The notes below the pieces were generated by a model. It had not been told where the DNA came from and searched no databases. It saw only the letters and a list, made by a program, of their open reading frames with translations. This document shows positions 44,479-54,046 of a DNA stretch of 64,000 bases, piece after piece. The DNA lies in assembly GCF_003254565.1 (NCBI RefSeq), contig NZ_QJRI01000174.1, forward strand, positions 1 to 64,000. Reading direction: 5' to 3'. Source of the DNA: Flavobacterium nitrogenifigens (GTDB lineage: Bacteria; Bacteroidota; Bacteroidia; Flavobacteriales; Flavobacteriaceae). A program made the position numbers and the translations under genes. The stretch's first letter is position 1; each line of letters begins with the position of its first letter.

Positions 44479-45621
44479 ATGAAACTTACCAAGACTTTTA
44501 AAGCCTTTTTTGAAAACGAAAAATCGGGAGGAATTATCCTGCTCTTTGTCACGCTTTTATCTCTATATCTTGCCAACTCTTCCATTCAAGTTCCATATGT
44601 TGCTTTTTGGGAAAAAGAAGTTGCGGGTCATTCTATAACACATTGGATCAATGACGGACTGATGACTATTTTCTTCCTTTTGATCGGATTGGAGCTAGAA
44701 CGCGAGATTTATCATGGTGAATTATCTAATATTAAAAATGCTTCTCTGCCAATTATGGCCGCTTTTGGCGGAATGCTGGTTCCTGCCGCAATCTTTCTGG
44801 CTTTAAATTATGGAACAACCACACAGAACGGAGCCGGAATTCCAATGGCTACCGATATTGCTTTCGCAATCGGAATTTTATCGCTTCTAGGAAATAGAGT
44901 TCCTGCTTCATTAAAAGTCTTTTTAACTGCTTTGGCGGTTATAGACGATTTGGGCGCCATAATTGTTATTGCTGTTTTTTATACTACATCTATTTCTTTT
45001 TTGAATCTAGGAATCGCACTTGGAATTTGGGGCTTATTATTTATCTTAAACCGAATGAAGATCCATAATCTGATTCCGTATTTAATTGGTGGAGCCATAA
45101 TGTGGTATTTTATGCTTAATTCAGGTGTTCATGCAACCATTACGGGAGTTATTTTAGCATTTGTAATTCCGTTTGGAGATGGCGGAGAAAAAACCTCATC
45201 GTATAGATTACAGCATTTTTTACATCAGCCCGTTGCTTTTTTTATTCTTCCCTTATTTGCGATAGCCAATACCGCTTTAACAATTAATGAGAATTGGCAC
45301 GAAGGCCTTAATCATGTTAACACATACGGAATCATTCTCGGACTTGTATTAGGTAAACCGCTTGGTATTTTACTTTTCTCTTCTGTTGGTGTAACGTCTG
45401 GTTTGTGCATGTTGCCAAAAAACTTAAAATGGGCACATATTTTTGGCGCAGGAATGCTAGGCGGAATTGGTTTTACAATGTCAATATTCATTACGGTACT
45501 TGCTTTCAAAGATCCTGAGGTTATTGTTTTTTCTAAAATAGCCATTCTTATTGCTTCCTTCATAGCAGGTCTAGCAGGTTTCTTATATCTAAAATATATT
45601 CTGAACAAAAAAACGACCTGA
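44479..45621 (+). CDS. nhaA: Na+/H+ antiporter NhaA
   Basis: A 380-residue inner-membrane antiporter with about 12 helices, exchanging Na+ or Li+ for protons to set pH and sodium level. The segments FFENEKSGGIILLFVTLLSL, HWINDGLMTIFFLLIGLELEREI, GIPMATDIAFAIGILSLLGNRVP and LAVIDDLGAIIVIA carry the paired aspartates of the ion-binding site. AGMLGGIGFTMSIFI is the conserved late helix. The length is typical. It is a single-gene unit, followed at short distance by a cytochrome c gene in the same direction. Confidence 0.96.
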   Translation: MKLTKTFKAFFENEKSGGIILLFVTLLSLYLANSSIQVPYVAFWEKEVAGHSITHWINDGLMTIFFLLIGLELEREIYHGELSNIKNASLPIMAAFGGMLVPAAIFLALNYGTTTQNGAGIPMATDIAFAIGILSLLGNRVPASLKVFLTALAVIDDLGAIIVIAVFYTTSISFLNLGIALGIWGLLFILNRMKIHNLIPYLIGGAIMWYFMLNSGVHATITGVILAFVIPFGDGGEKTSSYRLQHFLHQPVAFFILPLFAIANTALTINENWHEGLNHVNTYGIILGLVLGKPLGILLFSSVGVTSGLCMLPKNLKWAHIFGAGMLGGIGFTMSIFITVLAFKDPEVIVFSKIAILIASFIAGLAGFLYLKYILNKKTT

Positions 45622-45724
45622 ATATGACAAACTATTAAGAATTGAAATTGTCTATTTTATTAATCTGGCTAAAACAAATTCCGAAAAGTAAAAATTCCAA
45701 ATTCCAATTGTGCTCACTTCAATA

Positions 45725-46141
45725 ATGAAAAGAATCAGGCAAATACTTTCGATATCATTATCACTTATAATATTACTTATTGGTATTATCTTTTATCAAA
45801 TAAAATACAATCCTTCACGCCCTGACTTACGTCCTCAAATCCCCGTTTCGTTTTGCGGAACCCAAGCTTTTGAATTAACAGGAGATGCTTACAAAGGAAA
45901 AGAGATTTTTAACTCCAATTGTGCCGCTTGCCATAAACTAGACTCCGAAAGTACAGGGCCTGCACTTAGAAATTTAGACTCATTGGTTTTCGTCAAATGG
46001 ATGCTAAGGAAAAACCATAAAATCGACAGTACTAAAATTGAGAATTTAGGAATTGATTATCACAGAGCAACATTTAAAGATGTTCTCAATGAAGAAAATC
46101 TTTTAGACTTAATTGATTATTGTTCACGAGTAAGATATTGA
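45725..46141 (+). CDS. Membrane-anchored c-type cytochrome
   Basis: A 138-residue protein started at ATG 45725; an in-frame GTG 15 nt upstream is less likely. An N-terminal anchor helix (about residues 8-26) is followed by a monoheme cytochrome c domain with CAACH (Cys66, Cys69, His70) and GPALRNLD after it. A Met that could be the sixth ligand is in VKWMLRKN; this is not certain. The end ENLLDLIDYC is the terminal helix. It is probably an electron carrier on the periplasmic face. An inverted repeat terminator follows. Confidence 0.85.
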   Translation: MKRIRQILSISLSLIILLIGIIFYQIKYNPSRPDLRPQIPVSFCGTQAFELTGDAYKGKEIFNSNCAACHKLDSESTGPALRNLDSLVFVKWMLRKNHKIDSTKIENLGIDYHRATFKDVLNEENLLDLIDYCSRVRY

Positions 46142-46153
46142 ACCTCAAAACAA

Positions 46154-46195
46154 AAAATTCCAAACTCCAGTTTTAAAATTGGAATTTGGAATTTT
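46154..46195. terminator. Hairpin between the cytochrome c and proC genes
   Basis: Two 16-nt arms (start AAAATTCC, end GGAATTTT) pair with one mismatch between convergent genes. The sequence is of the same 'aattccaaattcc' family as the hairpin in atpD-atpC. Confidence 0.6.
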
Positions 46196-46219
46196 AAAAT
46201 ATTGGAATTTCTTTAAAAT

Positions 46220-46996
46220 CTAACCTTTAATTTGTTTCAATGAAGTCTTGATTCCTTTAATTAATGATGAACTGAAACCATTATGCTCCATTTCATTTAA
46301 ACCGACAATTGTACAGCCTTGCGGTGTTGTTACACGGTCAATTAATTGTTCTGGGTGCACACGTTCTTCCAGAAGCATTTTAGCCGCTCCTTTTACCGTT
46401 TGAGCTGCAATTGCAAGAGCAGTATTAGAATCAAATCCGATTTCGATTCCTGCCTGCATAGAAGCGCGAATATAACGTAATGCGTATGCCGTTCCGCACG
46501 CGCCTAAAACAGTTGCTGCATCCATTAATTTTTCATCAATTACAGGAGCAGTTCCTAAATCTTGAAATAAGTCAACAACTGGCGAAGCGTTTGCTGCATA
46601 TTTTTCTGGAAAAGAAATACAGGTTGCCGATTCCCCAAACTGTGCCGCAATATTGGGCATAATGCGAACAACTGGATATTCAAAATTTGTTTTAGTCTGA
46701 AGCATATCCAAAGACAATCCGCTAACTGCTGAAGCAATGGTTTTGTTTTGAATAACTGGCAGAATTTCGGCTAAAACAGTATCAACCTGATACGGCTTTA
46801 TAGTTAAAATTACAACATCAGCTTCCTGGATATTGTGTTTATTATCGTTAGAAACAGTAATTCCATATTCTGATAGATATTGGATACTTGCAATGTTTCT
46901 TCTAGTAACAGTAACTTGGTTGTTTTTCGAGAATTTAGCAATTCCCAAGGCAATAGAAACCCCAAGGTTTCCTCCTCCAATAATGTGTACTTTCAT
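46220..46996 (-). CDS. proC: Pyrroline-5-carboxylate reductase
   Basis: A 258-residue NAD(P)H enzyme making proline from pyrroline-5-carboxylate. The N-terminal dinucleotide fold starts KVHIIGGGNLGVSIALG and continues with ADVVILTIKPYQVDTVL and SAVSGLSLDML. The dimerisation half holds VVRIMPNIAAQFGES, LGACGTAYALRYIRA and the ProC signature TTPQGCTIVGLNEME. It is somewhat shorter than the usual 265-275 residues but complete. Other proline genes are not adjacent. Confidence 0.95.
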   Translation of the reverse strand: MKVHIIGGGNLGVSIALGIAKFSKNNQVTVTRRNIASIQYLSEYGITVSNDNKHNIQEADVVILTIKPYQVDTVLAEILPVIQNKTIASAVSGLSLDMLQTKTNFEYPVVRIMPNIAAQFGESATCISFPEKYAANASPVVDLFQDLGTAPVIDEKLMDAATVLGACGTAYALRYIRASMQAGIEIGFDSNTALAIAAQTVKGAAKMLLEERVHPEQLIDRVTTPQGCTIVGLNEMEHNGFSSSLIKGIKTSLKQIKG

Positions 46997-47107
46997 TTTG
47001 GTTTGGCTTTAATTTATTTCTGATTGGTAAACAGCATTTTCCGCCTGCAAATTACGCAGATTTTAGAGATTTTAAATCACTGTAAAAAGGTAATTTGTGG
47101 CAAAAAT

Positions 47108-48457
47108 CTAGAATCCGAGAATCAAATTTGCTACTCCAAAGTATAACATGATTCCGAATACGTCATTGGTCGTTGTGATAAACGGACCAGTCGCAATTGC
47201 GGGGTCAATTTTGTTTTTGTTCAAGAAAAGTGGCACTAAAGTCCCTAAAGTTGCAGCAAAAAGAATTACAACAATCATCGAAATTGAAATAGCAAACCCC
47301 ACTAAATACTGCTGATACATGATAGAATGATAACACAATAAAAGAAATGAGATGATACTTCCAGAAATCATCGAAACGGTAATTTCTTTGGTAAAATAAC
47401 CGCGGCTAAAATCTTTCAGTGTTCCATTTGCCAAACCTTGTACAACGATTGCCGAAGCCTGAACGCCAATATTTCCTGCAGTTGCAGAAAGTAACGGCAC
47501 AAATATGATTAATGTAGAATATTTTTGGAAAGTTGCTTCGTTGCCTTTCAAAACAAAAGATGCTACAATTTCGATTACCATTCCGATCAAAAGCCAAGGC
47601 AAACGTGCTTTTGTCAATTCATAAACGCTGTCATTCGATTCAACGTCTTGGGTAATACCGGCAGCTAACTGGTAATCCTTATCGGCTTCTTCCTTAATTA
47701 CGTCTACAATGTCATCGATGGTAATTCTTCCGACTAATCGTCCTAATTCATCAACAACCGGAATAGCCTCTAAGTCGTATTTCTGCATGATACGAGCGAC
47801 TTCAACATCTTCCGTATCTACTTTTACAAAATTTAACTTTCGGATATAAACATCGCCAATTTGAGTTTTGGTCGAAGAAGTCAATAAATCTTTAAGGGAA
47901 AGTCTTCCTTTTAGTCGGTTTTCATCATCAACTACGTAAATAGAATGTACTCTAGAAACATTCTCTGCCTGAATTCGCATTTCTTTAACGCAGGTCAAAA
48001 CGTTCCAATTTTCATTTACCTTTACAAGCTCCTTACCCATCAAACCACCAGCCGTGTTTTCGTCATAACGCAAAAGATCAACAATGTCTTTGGCGTGTTC
48101 AACGTCAACTAACTCTGAGATTACTTCCGCTTTAATTTCTTGCGAAAGTTCGGCGATAATATCGGCAGCGTCATTAGTTTCAAGCTCATCAAGCTCTTCT
48201 GCAATTTCCTTTGGTGAAAGTCGGCTTAAGATATTTTCACGCAGATCTTCTTCCAATTCAAGAAGAATTTCGGCTGTTTTATCACTATCTAAAACCTTAA
48301 AGATATAGGTTGCCTCGTCGAAATCTAATTCGTCTAAAATTTCGGCAATATCAGCATGGTGCAAATCATTAAGTAAAACTTCTAATTCGTTGTCGTTTTT
48401 CTTGTTGATCAGCTCTTCTAGCTGGTGTATAAATTCTTTACTAACTTTGAACTCCAT
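47108..48457 (-). CDS. mgtE: Magnesium transporter MgtE
   Basis: A 449-residue Mg2+ channel. The N-domain of acidic helical repeats ([31 protein letters not shown]) is followed by two CBS domains (about 135-250, [43 protein letters not shown]). Then come a plug helix and five transmembrane helices ([61 protein letters not shown]). The pore Asp in GPFITTTND is present. The 5' end overlaps rsmA by 17 nt, so the two are likely co-transcribed. Confidence 0.95.
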   Translation of the reverse strand: MEFKVSKEFIHQLEELINKKNDNELEVLLNDLHHADIAEILDELDFDEATYIFKVLDSDKTAEILLELEEDLRENILSRLSPKEIAEELDELETNDAADIIAELSQEIKAEVISELVDVEHAKDIVDLLRYDENTAGGLMGKELVKVNENWNVLTCVKEMRIQAENVSRVHSIYVVDDENRLKGRLSLKDLLTSSTKTQIGDVYIRKLNFVKVDTEDVEVARIMQKYDLEAIPVVDELGRLVGRITIDDIVDVIKEEADKDYQLAAGITQDVESNDSVYELTKARLPWLLIGMVIEIVASFVLKGNEATFQKYSTLIIFVPLLSATAGNIGVQASAIVVQGLANGTLKDFSRGYFTKEITVSMISGSIISFLLLCYHSIMYQQYLVGFAISISMIVVILFAATLGTLVPLFLNKNKIDPAIATGPFITTTNDVFGIMLYFGVANLILGF

Positions 48458-49226
48458 CGGTTTCTATTTTTAGAGTTAGTTCAATAAATTCATCGACGCT
48501 AAGCTGCTCCGGACGTTTATCAAAGATAGTGTCTTCTCGCAAATTGTCTGATAAATTTAATGTTTTCAAACTGTTACGTAATGTTTTTCGTCTCTGCTGA
48601 AAAGCGGTTTTTACAACTGTAAAAAATAACTTTTCGCTGCAAGGAAGACTGTAATCTTCCTTTCGGGTCATTCTCATCACACCCGATTTCACCTTGGGCG
48701 GAGGAATAAAAACGTTTTCATTAACCGTAAACAGGTACTCTGTATCATAGAAAGCCTGAGCTAAAACTGATAATATTCCGTATGTTTTTGAGCCTTTCTT
48801 TTCGCAGATGCGCTCGGCTACTTCTTTTTGGAACATTCCAGAAAATTCCGGAATCTGGTCTCTAAGTTCTAATGTCCTAAAAACAATCTGAGAAGAAATA
48901 TTATACGGAAAGTTGCCTATTATAGCAAACTGTTTGTCTTGGTAAACTTCATTTATATTATACTTCAGGAAATCCTGAGAGATAATCTTGTCTTTTAATT
49001 TTGGATAATGCGCATCCAAATACGCTACCGATTCGGTATCGATCTCAATAACGTGTGTAGTAATTGGCTTTTCAAGTAAATATTTAGTAAGCACACCCAT
49101 TCCTGGCCCTATTTCCAGAACCTCCTCATATCCTTTAAGAGTCAAAGTATCCGCAATAGCTTTTGCGACGCTTTCGTCTTTAAGAAAGTGCTGTCCTAAA
49201 TGTTTTTTTGCTTTTACTTTTTCCAT
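48441..49226 (-). CDS. rsmA: 16S rRNA dimethyladenosine transferase
   Basis: A 261-residue enzyme (KsgA) that dimethylates the two adenosines near the 3' end of 16S rRNA. The ATG at 49226 gives the family start [16 protein letters not shown]; the frame runs 17 codons further up without similarity. The SAM motif I is [10 protein letters not shown]; motif IV is [25 protein letters not shown] and [12 protein letters not shown] are the C-terminal signatures. It overlaps mgtE. A TACTTTTG box 27 nt upstream may be its promoter; one of the 18-bp palindromes lies just behind that box. Confidence 0.96.
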   Translation of the reverse strand: MEKVKAKKHLGQHFLKDESVAKAIADTLTLKGYEEVLEIGPGMGVLTKYLLEKPITTHVIEIDTESVAYLDAHYPKLKDKIISQDFLKYNINEVYQDKQFAIIGNFPYNISSQIVFRTLELRDQIPEFSGMFQKEVAERICEKKGSKTYGILSVLAQAFYDTEYLFTVNENVFIPPPKVKSGVMRMTRKEDYSLPCSEKLFFTVVKTAFQQRRKTLRNSLKTLNLSDNLREDTIFDKRPEQLSVDEFIELTLKIETDGVQS

Positions 49227-49252
49227 TTCATTTCTTGTTTGCCACCAGGCTG

Positions 49253-49260
49253 CAAAAGTA
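49253..49260 (-). promoter_or_regulatory. -7 box for rsmA-mgtE
   Basis: TACTTTTG on the minus strand fits TAnnTTTG, 27 nt before the rsmA ATG. The expected -33 region coincides with the inserted palindrome at 49278-49295. Confidence 0.4.
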
Positions 49261-49277
49261 TTCTTTTTTTGCCACAA

Positions 49278-49295
49278 TCCCGATAGCTATCGGGA
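49278..49295. repeat. 18-bp palindrome TCCCGATAGCTATCGGGA, copy 1
   Basis: A perfect 18-bp palindrome directly flanked by CAA on both sides (49275-49277 and 49296-49298). Removing it and one CAA restores GCCACAAAGACACAAAG, a typical repeat text in this genome, so it looks inserted. Confidence 0.8.
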
Positions 49296-49359
49296 CAAAG
49301 ACACAAAGATTTAATTTCTTTTGACTGAATACTAATTACTGAAAACTGAACACTAAATA

Positions 49360-49671
49360 TTAATGCTCCGAAATAACCTCCAATTCTGTTCTGAAAGAAA
49401 GCATTTTATCAGCAAATAAACCCAAAGCTTCTCTGTGAAATTCAGGCTCGTCTTCGACATAAAACTTCTCCAGAGTTTCTTTACTGTCTGTTATATATTG
49501 TACAGAATATGTAATTCCGCCCATTTCTTCTTCAACTAGAACTTTTACTATTCGTGCTGAAGAAAATTTATTAGTAGCCAGAATTTCTGGTATGTGTTTT
49601 TCCTGCATCCATTTTAACCATTGGTCATGAACGCTTTCGTGTATATTTGTGGTAACGTTGTAAATAATCAT
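49360..49671 (-). CDS. DUF4286 family protein
   Basis: A 103-residue cytoplasmic protein matching DUF4286: MIIYNVTTNIHESVHDQWLKWMQEKHIPEIL, then GGITYSVQYITDSKETLEKFY and DEPEFHREALGLFADKMLSF. The fold is probably a ferredoxin-like alpha/beta dimer of the dimeric barrel type. No function is known. It is common next to rsmA in Flavobacteria. An intact 18-bp palindrome and CTAAG repeats lie just upstream of its start. Confidence 0.88.
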   Translation of the reverse strand: MIIYNVTTNIHESVHDQWLKWMQEKHIPEILATNKFSSARIVKVLVEEEMGGITYSVQYITDSKETLEKFYVEDEPEFHREALGLFADKMLSFRTELEVISEH

Positions 49672-49695
49672 TCTTTCTAAGGTTCTGAGATGCTA

Positions 49696-49713
49696 TCCCG
49701 ATAGCTATCGGGA
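49696..49713. repeat. 18-bp palindrome TCCCGATAGCTATCGGGA, copy 2
   Basis: The same perfect palindrome, flanked by CTA on both sides (49693-49695 and 49714-49716). Removing it and one CTA restores GAGATGCTAAGGTTCTGAG, which fits the local CTAAGGTTCTGAG repeat. Confidence 0.8.
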
Positions 49714-49801
49714 CTAAGGTTCTGAGGTTTCTCTCGAAACTCAAAACAATCTCATTATTAATTCTTTTCTCTTTGGAATTTGGAATTTAAAATATTGGAA
49801 T

Positions 49802-51583
49802 TTATAAATTCTTATCCCCTCTTAACTCTCGATATTTTTTTCTGGCATCAACAAAGTAAATACTGTCTTGATGATTAAAAATCACCTTCTCATATAAAGG
49901 CTTTGCCTTTTCCGTATCTTTTAGTTCATCGTTGTAAATCTCTGCTGAGAAAAATAGTGCTTCATCAACATAAATTCCGTCGCTGTGATTGTCAATGATT
50001 TGCTGGTATTGGCTTAAAGCCGAAGCAAAATCCTTCTGACTTTCGTAAACTTTTCCTAAACGAAGCAAAGTTACCGCTTCAATTTCCTGACCTTTATAGG
50101 TCTTTAAAATATTCTGAAACTGAGTTATCGCTTCTTGTTTTTTATTCTGATAAATCAAAAAATCGCCTTTTGCAAATGCTTTTAAAGCCACTTGAGTCGA
50201 GTCTGCAGCGGTGTTATCATTAATCAAAAGAAAATATTCTAAAGCATCATTGGCGATTAACTGCGTATTTGCCGCTTTTAATTCTTTAAATTGTTTATTT
50301 GCCCATTCAAAATCGCCTTTGTAATAACTTGTTTTGGCTGCTTTTAAACTTGCTTCGTGCGCCATTACATCATTCTTTAAATCCAATTGAATTTGCGAAT
50401 AATAAATAAGCGCCTGATTGTACTTTTCTTCTAAAAGCAAAATATCTGCCAGTTCCATTTTGGCGTCGGCTTTTTGATATTCGTTTAGATTTAATTCTAA
50501 AGCCTTTTTGATTACTGCCTTTCCTTCTTCTGTCTTTTTCAAATTAAAAGCCAAAAAATGCGCTTGAATGATTTGCAAAGATAAGGTAAAAGGACTGATT
50601 TCGTAAGTAGCCAGCAATTGCTTCAATTCCTGATCGATTAACGGATAGTCTTTTTCCTGTGCATTATCGATCTTTATTTGCATTAAATAAGCATTAGACT
50701 GAATCAGCAAGCCTACATCTTTGGTGTTTTGAAGAATGAAATTCAGGATTTCAACAGCTGTTTGGTCATCGTTTTCATTCATTGCAAACTGACTCAAATT
50801 GACAATACTCATTAACGATTCTGGTTCGCGTTTGTAAATGGCTTTTTCCTGAATAAAGGCTTTTCCAAATTCTTTCTGCTGTACATAAAACCAGCTTAAA
50901 TAGTGGTTCCAGAAAACATCTTGATCTTTTTGAGTCCTTAAGATTAAGGCTTTTCGCATTGCATCTTTAAAAGCCGTATTATCGGTTTCACCATTCATGA
51001 ATCTTGACAATTGTGTCTGAATCAGATTCGTGTTTTGCGGATTTGTGAAAGATTCCGTCAATAATAAATCAATCATTAAATCGGTTTTCCCCAACTGTCC
51101 ATACAGCATTCCGATTTGAAAATTGAAATTAAAATTGGGCTGAACCTGCATTGCCGTTTGATATGCTTTTAAAGCATATTCCAAGAGAACTTTTTTCTCG
51201 AAAGAACTTGCAATTCCGTAAACATCATTCGGATTGACCTTTATTTTTTCGATTGCCTGTTCGTAATAATTTTTAGCTTTCGAATCGTTTTTCTGCAACT
51301 GAAAATTATATCCTAATTCAACCAAGAAAACGCCTTGTTTATATCGGTTGTAACGATCTTGAATTGCTTTTTCTGCATTGGCAAACTGCTGCAGTTGCTG
51401 ATAGCAATCAACCGTTCTTAAAAAATACTGTGTATTGGATGGCGCACCTCTCAAAAGCTCTTCATAACTGATTTTAGCTTTATCAAAGTCTCCTTTATCG
51501 TAATAATATTGTGCAAGCTGCTCGTTTTGTGCAAACGCAAAACCAGAACACAACAAAACAATACAAATCAATATGTTTCTCAT
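49802..51583 (-). CDS. Secreted tetratricopeptide repeat protein
   Basis: A 593-residue periplasmic or outer-membrane-associated protein. The signal peptide ends at GFAFA-Q (about residue 19). At least nine TPR-like helix pairs follow, such as LAQYYYDKGDFDKAKISYEEL, AKNYYEQAIEKI, AVEILNFILQ, ADILLLEEKYNQALIYYSQI, LLRLGKVYESQKDFASALSQY and AEIYNDELKDTEKAKPLYEKV. The last repeats look like YbgF/CpoB-type units. TPR superhelices hold partner proteins; the partner here is unknown. It is downstream of lgt in the same direction. Confidence 0.88.
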   Translation of the reverse strand: MRNILICIVLLCSGFAFAQNEQLAQYYYDKGDFDKAKISYEELLRGAPSNTQYFLRTVDCYQQLQQFANAEKAIQDRYNRYKQGVFLVELGYNFQLQKNDSKAKNYYEQAIEKIKVNPNDVYGIASSFEKKVLLEYALKAYQTAMQVQPNFNFNFQIGMLYGQLGKTDLMIDLLLTESFTNPQNTNLIQTQLSRFMNGETDNTAFKDAMRKALILRTQKDQDVFWNHYLSWFYVQQKEFGKAFIQEKAIYKREPESLMSIVNLSQFAMNENDDQTAVEILNFILQNTKDVGLLIQSNAYLMQIKIDNAQEKDYPLIDQELKQLLATYEISPFTLSLQIIQAHFLAFNLKKTEEGKAVIKKALELNLNEYQKADAKMELADILLLEEKYNQALIYYSQIQLDLKNDVMAHEASLKAAKTSYYKGDFEWANKQFKELKAANTQLIANDALEYFLLINDNTAADSTQVALKAFAKGDFLIYQNKKQEAITQFQNILKTYKGQEIEAVTLLRLGKVYESQKDFASALSQYQQIIDNHSDGIYVDEALFFSAEIYNDELKDTEKAKPLYEKVIFNHQDSIYFVDARKKYRELRGDKNL

Positions 51584-51591
51584 ATTTTTTA

Positions 51592-51710
51592 AGTTTTCAG
51601 TCGCAGTCGCAGTTTTCAGTCAATACCTGAAATTGCAAACTGGAAAATTTTTAGTCTTCAGCAACTGTAAACTGTCACTGTATACTGAGACTTTTTTAGT
51701 TACTGTAAAC
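51592..51710. repeat. Degenerate 'ACTG' repeat cluster between lgt and the TPR gene
   Basis: Multiple copies of CAGTCGCAGT, ACTGTAAACTG and ACTGTATACTGAGACT are present, and a related stretch lies at 49.32-49.36 kb. It has no coding capacity and overlaps the very end of lgt by 15 nt. Confidence 0.5.
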
Positions 51711-52529
51711 TGGGACTTTTCTAGTTTTCCAAAAAATCAGAGCTAAACCAATTAAAATAAACGGAACACTTAAAATCTGTCCCATATTAATCAGCATACT
51801 GTTTTCAAAAGCTTCTTGATTTTCTTTAAAAAATTCAATTATAAAACGAGCTGTAAATAATAAAGTTAAGAAAGTTCCGAAGATTAATCCTTGTGCACTT
51901 CTAATTTTTTCTGATTTGTACATATAAAACAGTATTCCGAAAATCAGTAAATAAGCAAATGCTTCATACAATTGTGTTGGATGTCGCGGAATCAAATCAT
52001 CTCTTTCAAAAACTACTCCCCAATTTCCGTTGGTTGGTTTTCCATAGATTTCAGAATTCATAAAATTTCCCAATCTAATAAATGTACCCGTTACAGGAAC
52101 TGCAACAGCCATTTTATCTAAAAGCCCTAAAAATTGCACTTTGTATTTTCGGCAGTACAAAATCATTGCCGTAAGAACTCCAATAGAACCTCCGTGACTT
52201 GCCAAACCTTGATAACCCACAAATTGATAAACTCCTTTTATTTTCTGAATCGGTAAAAGGATTTCTATCGGATGTTTTAAGAAATACTCTGGTTCATAAA
52301 AGAAACAATGTCCAAGTCTAGCACCTAAAACGGTTCCGACAATTACATAAATCAGTAACGTATCGAGATTATCTAGCGAAAGATTTTCTTTTTTATAAAT
52401 ATTTCTAACAATATAAAAGCCCAAAAGAAGTCCGCAGGCAAAAAGAGCTCCGTAATATTTTAAAGGAAAACTATCTGTAATCCAGAAAATAACAGGATCT
52501 ACGTTCCAGTTTAAAATTCCATTCATCAT
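51696..52529 (-). CDS. lgt: Prolipoprotein diacylglyceryl transferase
   Basis: A 277-residue inner-membrane enzyme with seven helices that moves diacylglycerol from phosphatidylglycerol to the lipobox cysteine. Motifs: LKYYGALFACGLLLGF, GTVLGARLGHCFFYEPEYF, GLASHGGSIGVL (the HGGL region), the Lgt signature RLGNFMNSEIYGKPT, and PRHPTQLYEAF. The last helix carries INMGQILSVPFILIGLALI. It matures the many lipoproteins in this window. It lies downstream of serS after a terminator. Confidence 0.97.
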   Translation of the reverse strand: MMNGILNWNVDPVIFWITDSFPLKYYGALFACGLLLGFYIVRNIYKKENLSLDNLDTLLIYVIVGTVLGARLGHCFFYEPEYFLKHPIEILLPIQKIKGVYQFVGYQGLASHGGSIGVLTAMILYCRKYKVQFLGLLDKMAVAVPVTGTFIRLGNFMNSEIYGKPTNGNWGVVFERDDLIPRHPTQLYEAFAYLLIFGILFYMYKSEKIRSAQGLIFGTFLTLLFTARFIIEFFKENQEAFENSMLINMGQILSVPFILIGLALIFWKTRKVPVYSN

Positions 52530-52559
52530 ACTCCGTTTTTTAATTTCTATAAATTAAGA

Positions 52560-52592
52560 AAACCTAACAGGTTTTAAAAGCCTGTTAGGTTT
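52560..52592 (-). terminator. Terminator of serS
   Basis: A perfect 12-bp stem (AAACCTAACAGG / CCTGTTAGGTTT) with a 9-nt loop, 22 nt after the serS stop codon. Confidence 0.8.
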
Positions 52593-52614
52593 ATATCTTA
52601 AAAACTATATTTTT

Positions 52615-53886
52615 TTAGTTTATAATATCAAATCCACAGTAAGGACGTAAAACTTCTGGTATTACGATTCCTTCTGGAGTTTGGTAATTTTCAATAATTC
52701 CGGCCAAAACACGTGGAAGCGCTAATGAACTTCCGTTAAGTGTATGTGCCAGCTGGTTTTTTCCATCTTTATCTTTAAAACGTAATTTCAAGCGATTTGC
52801 CTGAAAAGTTTCAAAGTTAGAAACAGAACTGATTTCTAACCAACGATCTTGTGCTGTAGAAAACACCTCAAAATCATAAGTCAAAGCAGATGTGAATCCC
52901 ATGTCGCCACCGCAAAGACGCAACACTCTGTAAGGTAATTTTAATTCTTTCAAAATACCTTTTACATGTTCCACCATTCCGTCTAGCGCGGCATAAGAAT
53001 TGTCTGGATGCTCGATACGAACAATTTCTACTTTATCAAATTGGTGCAAACGGTTTAATCCGCGAACATGTGCTCCGTAAGAACCTGCTTCACGACGGAA
53101 ACATGGCGTATACGCTGTCTGTAAAACCGGCAATTCGCTTTCGTTCAAGATTACATCGCGGAATAAATTGGTTACCGGAACCTCAGCCGTTGGAATCAAA
53201 TATAAATCGTCAATTCCAGCGTGGTACATTTGTCCTTCTTTGTCTGGCAATTGTCCAGTTCCGTAACCTGAAGCTTCATTTACCAAATGCGGCACTTGAA
53301 CTTCATTGTATCCTGCAGCGGTATTTTTGTCTAAAAAGTAGTTGATCAAAGCACGTTGAAGCTTTGCTCCTTTTCCTTTATAAACAGGAAATCCTGCACC
53401 AGTAATTTTTACACCCAATTCAAAATCAATGATATCGTATTTCTTAACCAATTCCCAGTGAGGCTGTGCACCTTCATGCAAAGCTGGAATATCTCCTTCT
53501 TGGAAAACATTCAAATTATCATCTGGGGTTTTTCCTTCAGGAACAATATCTGCCGGAAGGTTTGGTAATGTGTATAATTTATTGGTTAACTCAACAGCCA
53601 AAGCTTCAGCTTTTTCGCTCAGTTCTTTGCTTTTTTCTTTTAGTGAAACGGTTTTTTCTTTTAAGATTGCGGCTTTGGCTTTCTCTCCAGCTTTCATCAA
53701 TTCACCAATATCTTTGGACAATTTATTAGATTCTGATAAAGTATTGTCTAATTCCACCTGTGCAGCACGACGATTTTCGTCTAATTGAACCACCTCTTCA
53801 ACAACGCTTTTAGCATCGATATTTCGTTTTGCTAAAGCTTTGATTACTTTCTCTTGATTTTCTCTAATAAATGCAATTTGTAACAT
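52615..53886 (-). CDS. serS: Seryl-tRNA synthetase
   Basis: A 423-residue class II aminoacyl-tRNA synthetase. An N-terminal antiparallel coiled-coil arm (about 30-100, LDENRRAAQVELDNTLSES, KEKSKELSEKAEAL) grips the tRNA. The catalytic domain has motif 2 in TPCFRREAGSYGAHVRGLNRLHQFDKVE and motif 3 in TLNGSSLALPRVLAGIIENYQ. LIPTAEVPVTNLF binds serine. The C-terminus PEVLRPYCGFDII is conserved. A TAAATTTG box 41 nt upstream (53927-53934) may be its promoter. Confidence 0.97.
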   Translation of the reverse strand: MLQIAFIRENQEKVIKALAKRNIDAKSVVEEVVQLDENRRAAQVELDNTLSESNKLSKDIGELMKAGEKAKAAILKEKTVSLKEKSKELSEKAEALAVELTNKLYTLPNLPADIVPEGKTPDDNLNVFQEGDIPALHEGAQPHWELVKKYDIIDFELGVKITGAGFPVYKGKGAKLQRALINYFLDKNTAAGYNEVQVPHLVNEASGYGTGQLPDKEGQMYHAGIDDLYLIPTAEVPVTNLFRDVILNESELPVLQTAYTPCFRREAGSYGAHVRGLNRLHQFDKVEIVRIEHPDNSYAALDGMVEHVKGILKELKLPYRVLRLCGGDMGFTSALTYDFEVFSTAQDRWLEISSVSNFETFQANRLKLRFKDKDGKNQLAHTLNGSSLALPRVLAGIIENYQTPEGIVIPEVLRPYCGFDIIN

Positions 53887-54046
53887 AGCTTGATTTTTAT
53901 AACTATTGTATTTTTTATAACGGAAGCAAATTTAAGGAAATGTTTGTTAACATTAGGTCAAAGTTTTGCAGTAAAACCGAAATCTCCTATAAACAGCAAA
54001 AGCACTGTAAAAGTGCCTTTGATTGTTATTTAGAAATTGAGGAAAT

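Noticed and set aside
45710..45724. GTG start five codons upstream of the cytochrome c ATG
   Set aside because: ATG 45725 gives a better signal-anchor start (MKRIRQ).
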